DNA of 9,778 nucleotides from JAAYBT01 sp964404395 (GTDB taxonomy: Bacteria > Bacillota > Clostridia > Acetivibrionales > DTU013). Where the stretch lies: assembly GCA_964404395.1 (NCBI GenBank), contig CAYOKA010000081.1:1-9778 (forward strand), given 5' to 3'. Each line of letters starts with the position of its first letter. Position 1 is the first letter of the stretch. The position numbers and the translations under genes were made by a program. Of the stretch, positions 7,011 through 9,778 are shown one piece after another. The notes under the pieces are model-generated. The model ran no database searches, was not told where the DNA came from, and saw only the letters and a list, made by a program, of their open reading frames with translations.

Positions 7011-7904
7011 ATGGACAACGATTGCTTATTGTATGAAGAAATGGACATGATGGATCAGAACCTTCCGATCATATTTCATCATTATAACTTAACGAAGAAG
7101 GATACAGATATCTGTTTCACCTGCCATTGGCATGAGAAAATTGAGTTATTGTATTTTATACAGGGTGAGATATTGGTTAAATGTAATCTGCTGGAGATGC
7201 AGGCAAAGGAAGGCGATCTTATCGTTGTTAACAGCAATGAGCTCCATCAGGGGTATTTTGTATCGAAATCGGTAGATTATTTTTGCATTATTTTTGACAC
7301 TTCTCTATTGCAGAGCCGGTATATAGACACCTGCGAAGTGAAGTATATCAGCCCTATATCGAAAAACCGTATATTGTTCAGAAATAAAATTGAAAAGGAC
7401 AAACAAGTAACAAAGTTGATTCATGAATTTGTAAATGAATATGAGGCAAAGAAAATCGGATATGAGCTGGCGGTGAAAGCAACTCTCTATCAATTGCTGG
7501 TTATTCTTCTCAGGAACCACGTCCAATTAGCTTTGACCGCAAAGGAATACGATTCCCGCATAGGAAATCTTAAAAGGTTTAACTGCGTATTTGAATACAT
7601 CGAAAAGAATTATGACGAAAAAATTACCATTGATCAATTATGTTCGATGGTTAATATTAGCCGTTTTCATTTTTGTCGTGTATTTAAGAGCATAACTGAA
7701 AAAACCCCGTTGGAATACTTAAATAAATTAAGGATTAACAAGGCTTACCACCTTCTGGAGAACGGCGATGTTAATATTACTGAAGCAGCTATGGCATGTG
7801 GGTTTGACGACATGAATTACTTTAGCCGCATGTTTAAAAAATATAAGAATGAATCTCCTTCATCTGTGCTACGGAGAAAAAGAAGCACACAGGTATATGA
7901 ATAG
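7011..7904 (+). CDS. AraC family transcriptional regulator, cupin sensor
   Basis: A 297-residue regulator. The N-terminal part (about 20-130) is a cupin-type ligand domain, with CHWHEKIELLYFIQGE (H39, H41, E42) and the turn EGDLIVVNSNELHQG. The C-terminal part (about 190-290) has the two helix-turn-helix units of AraC proteins: ITIDQLCSMVNISRFHFCRVFK, then NITEAAMACGFDDMNYFSRMFKK. Such proteins usually activate adjacent carbohydrate genes on binding a sugar. ATG 7011 follows a GGGGG stretch (7001-7005) after 5 bases; TTG 6999 overlaps that stretch. It is divergent from the TIM-barrel/oxidoreductase operon and 18 bp before a response regulator. Likely targets are the leftward operon, itself, or the ABC transporter downstream. 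Base composition is clearly more AT-rich than in the upstream catabolic genes. Confidence 0.92.
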   Translation: MDNDCLLYEEMDMMDQNLPIIFHHYNLTKKDTDICFTCHWHEKIELLYFIQGEILVKCNLLEMQAKEGDLIVVNSNELHQGYFVSKSVDYFCIIFDTSLLQSRYIDTCEVKYISPISKNRILFRNKIEKDKQVTKLIHEFVNEYEAKKIGYELAVKATLYQLLVILLRNHVQLALTAKEYDSRIGNLKRFNCVFEYIEKNYDEKITIDQLCSMVNISRFHFCRVFKSITEKTPLEYLNKLRINKAYHLLENGDVNITEAAMACGFDDMNYFSRMFKKYKNESPSSVLRRKRSTQVYE

Positions 7905-7922
7905 AATTGTAGGGAGGAACCT

Positions 7923-9497
7923 ATGTATAAGATATTGATTGTTGATGATGAACCCATGGTAATTCATGGCTTGTGCAGACAGATTGACTGGGAATCATAC
8001 AGCTTGGTGCTTGCAGGAACAGCTGAAACCGGAGAAGGCGCGTTGTCAATACTCAAAGAGAAGCCTGTGGACATCCTTTTTACTGATATTTGCATGCCAA
8101 AGATGGACGGCCTTGCTCTTATTTCAGCGGCAAAAGAACAAAATCCATTCCTTCGCAGTGTGATCATAAGTTCACACACTGAATTTGACTATGCGAAAAA
8201 AGCCCTCTTGCTCGGGGTTGAGAATTATTTGCTCAAACCTATTGATCAAAGGGAGTTGGACAAGACACTCGAGAAGACGATTGATAATCTGGACCGGGAT
8301 CGCATCAGTATTCAGAAGGATGAACCTGGTTCGTCTGAGTTCAGGAGCAACATACTGGACAGGTGGGTGAACGCCGCTATACAGGATTATGAATTTTATG
8401 AGAGGGCAGAGCTGCTGCATATAAATCTCTCCGCACAGCAATATGAAGTGTGCGTAATAGACATTATTGATTCTGATACGGCGAGCCAAAAGCTGCTGCA
8501 TGCGAAATTATTGCTTGAAAAATGCCAAAGCATTTTTCCCCCTGCCTTTGAAGGGGAATGCTTCATTGACAGATGCAGCAGGGTTGTAATTGTTTTTTGC
8601 GGCGACGAGCTTTGTAATAAACAGAAGGAGCTTGAGCAGCTTATAAAAAAGATAATGGCGGATAGCCTGAGCAAAGAAATGAAGCTTTTTGCCTGTATGA
8701 GCTCCATTTCAGACGGAGTGGAATACGTTGCACATTATTATGCGGATGCAGTGGAATATTTAAATTATCGATTTATAGACTCTGGTACTGATTACATTTT
8801 CTGTGGAGATATTTTGCACAAATATAATTCATATGGTTGTGAGCCGATCTTTGTACAGTTTACGAAGGCATTTGCACAGGAAGATCATATACAGATAAGA
8901 AATGCGGTAAAAAATCTTTTGGATCTTTGTTCCGGCGCTTCATTGAAAACTGTTAAACAATGTGTAGTACCATTTTTAATCATGCTTGTCAGACAGATGA
9001 ATAAATCGGGGCACATGTCAGAAGTGCTGCCCAGTGCAGCAACAACTGGATTCGCCTCGCTGGATGCAATAGGCTCCATAGAAGAGTTGGAAATATGGTT
9101 TCTTGGCATCATTAGTCAATCGCTTGAAGTGATTGGAAAGCGCAAGAAATCCCTCCATTTATTAGTACAGAACACTTTGGATATTCTAAGGGAGGATTAT
9201 TATAATACGGATTTATCTCTTAAGACAATTGCCGCAAGCTTTAAAGTGAGTCCAGCTTATTTGGGACAGCTTTTCAGAGATGCAACCGGAAAATATTTTA
9301 ATGATTATCTTACTGAGACCAGACTGCAGGCATCAAGGGAGCTTTTGCTGGGAACAGACTTGAAGATAAGGGAGATCCTATATCGTATCGGCATACCAAA
9401 TCAGAGCTATTACAATCGGGTTTTCAAAAAGGCATATGGTTTGTCTCCGCTTGCCTTTAGATATAATAAGAAACAGTCGAAAGCAGTTACCCCATAA
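7923..9497 (+). CDS. YesN-like response regulator with AraC-type DNA-binding domain
   Basis: A 524-residue two-component regulator. The receiver domain (about 1-120) has the acidic pocket D8-D9, phospho-acceptor D55 in FTDICMPKMDG, S83 in IISSH and K105 in LLKPID, all the residues needed for phosphorylation. A central region (about 140-410) shows no motif I recognise, but such a linker is usual in YesN proteins. The C terminus (about 420-512) is an AraC-type double helix-turn-helix: LSLKTIAASFKVSPAYLGQLF, then KIREILYRIGIPNQSYYNRVFKK. A strong AGGGAGG lies 5 bases before ATG 7923. YesN proteins normally pair with a YesM-type histidine kinase and control a neighbouring LplB-type sugar ABC transporter. 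The transporter follows here, but no kinase is adjacent on either side within the window, so the partner is elsewhere or further downstream. Confidence 0.93.
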   Translation: MYKILIVDDEPMVIHGLCRQIDWESYSLVLAGTAETGEGALSILKEKPVDILFTDICMPKMDGLALISAAKEQNPFLRSVIISSHTEFDYAKKALLLGVENYLLKPIDQRELDKTLEKTIDNLDRDRISIQKDEPGSSEFRSNILDRWVNAAIQDYEFYERAELLHINLSAQQYEVCVIDIIDSDTASQKLLHAKLLLEKCQSIFPPAFEGECFIDRCSRVVIVFCGDELCNKQKELEQLIKKIMADSLSKEMKLFACMSSISDGVEYVAHYYADAVEYLNYRFIDSGTDYIFCGDILHKYNSYGCEPIFVQFTKAFAQEDHIQIRNAVKNLLDLCSGASLKTVKQCVVPFLIMLVRQMNKSGHMSEVLPSAATTGFASLDAIGSIEELEIWFLGIISQSLEVIGKRKKSLHLLVQNTLDILREDYYNTDLSLKTIAASFKVSPAYLGQLFRDATGKYFNDYLTETRLQASRELLLGTDLKIREILYRIGIPNQSYYNRVFKKAYGLSPLAFRYNKKQSKAVTP

Positions 9498-9512
9498 TTA
9501 GTACCAAAATAA

Positions 9513-9534
9513 ATAGTTATTGCTATTTAACTAT
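9513..9534. repeat. 7-bp dyad in the leader of the ABC permease
   Basis: ATAGTTA (9513-9519) and TAACTAT (9528-9534) are inverted repeats around an 8-bp centre. A competing 7-bp stem, TAAATAG with CTATTTA, overlaps it. There is no GC-rich stem or U-run, so a terminator is unlikely. It could be an operator, or AT-rich chance. A weak TATACT at 9549-9554 could be a -10 box, but no good -35 accompanies it. Confidence 0.35.
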
Positions 9535-9603
9535 AATTGGCTCTCTTCTATACTTAAGCTATGCTAAAGATTTAATACACATTCACGTTGGGAGCTGATT
9601 ACC

Positions 9604-9778
9604 ATTAAACTCAGTACTGTTTACAAAAAATCCGGCTTCAGATTGTTTCTGATGTCTTTACCTTTTCTGGTAGCCGTTTTTGTGTTTAACTATTTACCGT
9701 TGTATGGCTGGAGCTATGCTTTTTTTGATTATCATGCCGGTATGCAGCTTAAAGATTGTACTTTTGTTGGCTTAAAGT
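9604..9778 (+). CDS. LplB-like sugar ABC transporter permease, 3' end cut by the window edge
   Basis: An open frame runs to the last base, with 58 codons visible. The translation has a short basic N terminus (VYKKSGFR) and a first membrane segment, FLMSLPFLVAVFVFNYLPL, then YGWSYAFFDYHAG and FVGLK. This order is typical of LplB/UgpA-type inner-membrane permeases (BPD_transp_1) that import oligosaccharides with a lipoprotein binding protein and a second permease. The in-frame stop at 9565-9567 and the lack of any ATG, GTG or TTG before 9643 leave ATT 9604 as the best start: GGGAG (9590-9594) is 9 bases upstream. TTG 9643 or ATG 9652 would drop the N terminus and have no ribosome site. Its place after AraC and YesN-like regulators suggests they control it. 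Family is secure; substrate is unknown. Confidence 0.8.
   Translation, partial: MKLSTVYKKSGFRLFLMSLPFLVAVFVFNYLPLYGWSYAFFDYHAGMQLKDCTFVGLK

Noticed and set aside
9561..9575. Tiny ATG frame (MLKI then stop) before the ABC permease, as a leader peptide or the true start
   Set aside because: It is out of frame with the permease, only four codons long, and has no ribosome binding site; the upstream bases are not purine-rich.
9498..9603. Terminator after the response regulator
   Set aside because: The inverted repeats there are short and AT-only with no U-tract, so transcription may well continue into the permease gene.

Overview
The window looks like a piece of a Bacillota chromosome, most likely from an anaerobic Clostridia-type or Paenibacillus-like carbohydrate degrader. 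The grounds are near-universal GGAGG-type ribosome binding sites, a YesN-type response regulator, an LplB-type ABC permease and moderate to low GC. This is inferred from style and gene families; there is no rRNA or species marker. The window is densely coding: eight genes appear complete or nearly so, and one is cut at each edge.

Region 1 (1-4899, + strand) is a catabolic gene string: the 3' part of a PIG-L family N-deacetylase, a cytoplasmic GH20 beta-N-acetylhexosaminidase (GcnA-like), L-threonine 3-dehydrogenase (tdh) and glycine C-acetyltransferase (kbl). The first two suit amino-sugar glycans. The last two convert threonine to glycine plus acetyl-CoA. The GH20 and tdh frames overlap by 8 bp, so the two themes look like one transcription unit. 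A possible common substrate is threonine-rich, O-glycosylated glycopeptide (mucin-like). That is a hypothesis.

Region 2 (4893-4932) is a strong hairpin between convergent genes. Region 3 (4935-6873, - strand) is a two-gene operon: a sugar phosphate isomerase/epimerase-like TIM barrel followed by a Gfo/Idh/MocA NAD(P)-dependent sugar oxidoreductase. Region 4 (6874-7010) is a divergent control region. It has a good - strand promoter, a weaker overlapping + strand promoter, and TTGCT direct repeats 21 bp apart just before the AraC gene.

Region 5 (7011-9497, + strand) has two regulators 18 bp apart: a cupin-type AraC activator and a YesN-like response regulator with an AraC output domain. No histidine kinase is in view. 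Region 6 (9498-9778) is a 106-bp leader with a 7-bp dyad, then the start of an LplB-like sugar ABC permease that appears to begin at a rare ATT codon.

Taken together, this is a glycan/glycopeptide utilisation locus with its own uptake system (entering at the right edge), intracellular trimming enzymes, amino-acid and sugar oxidation steps and local regulators. I saw no CRISPR array, RNA gene, insertion sequence or riboswitch.
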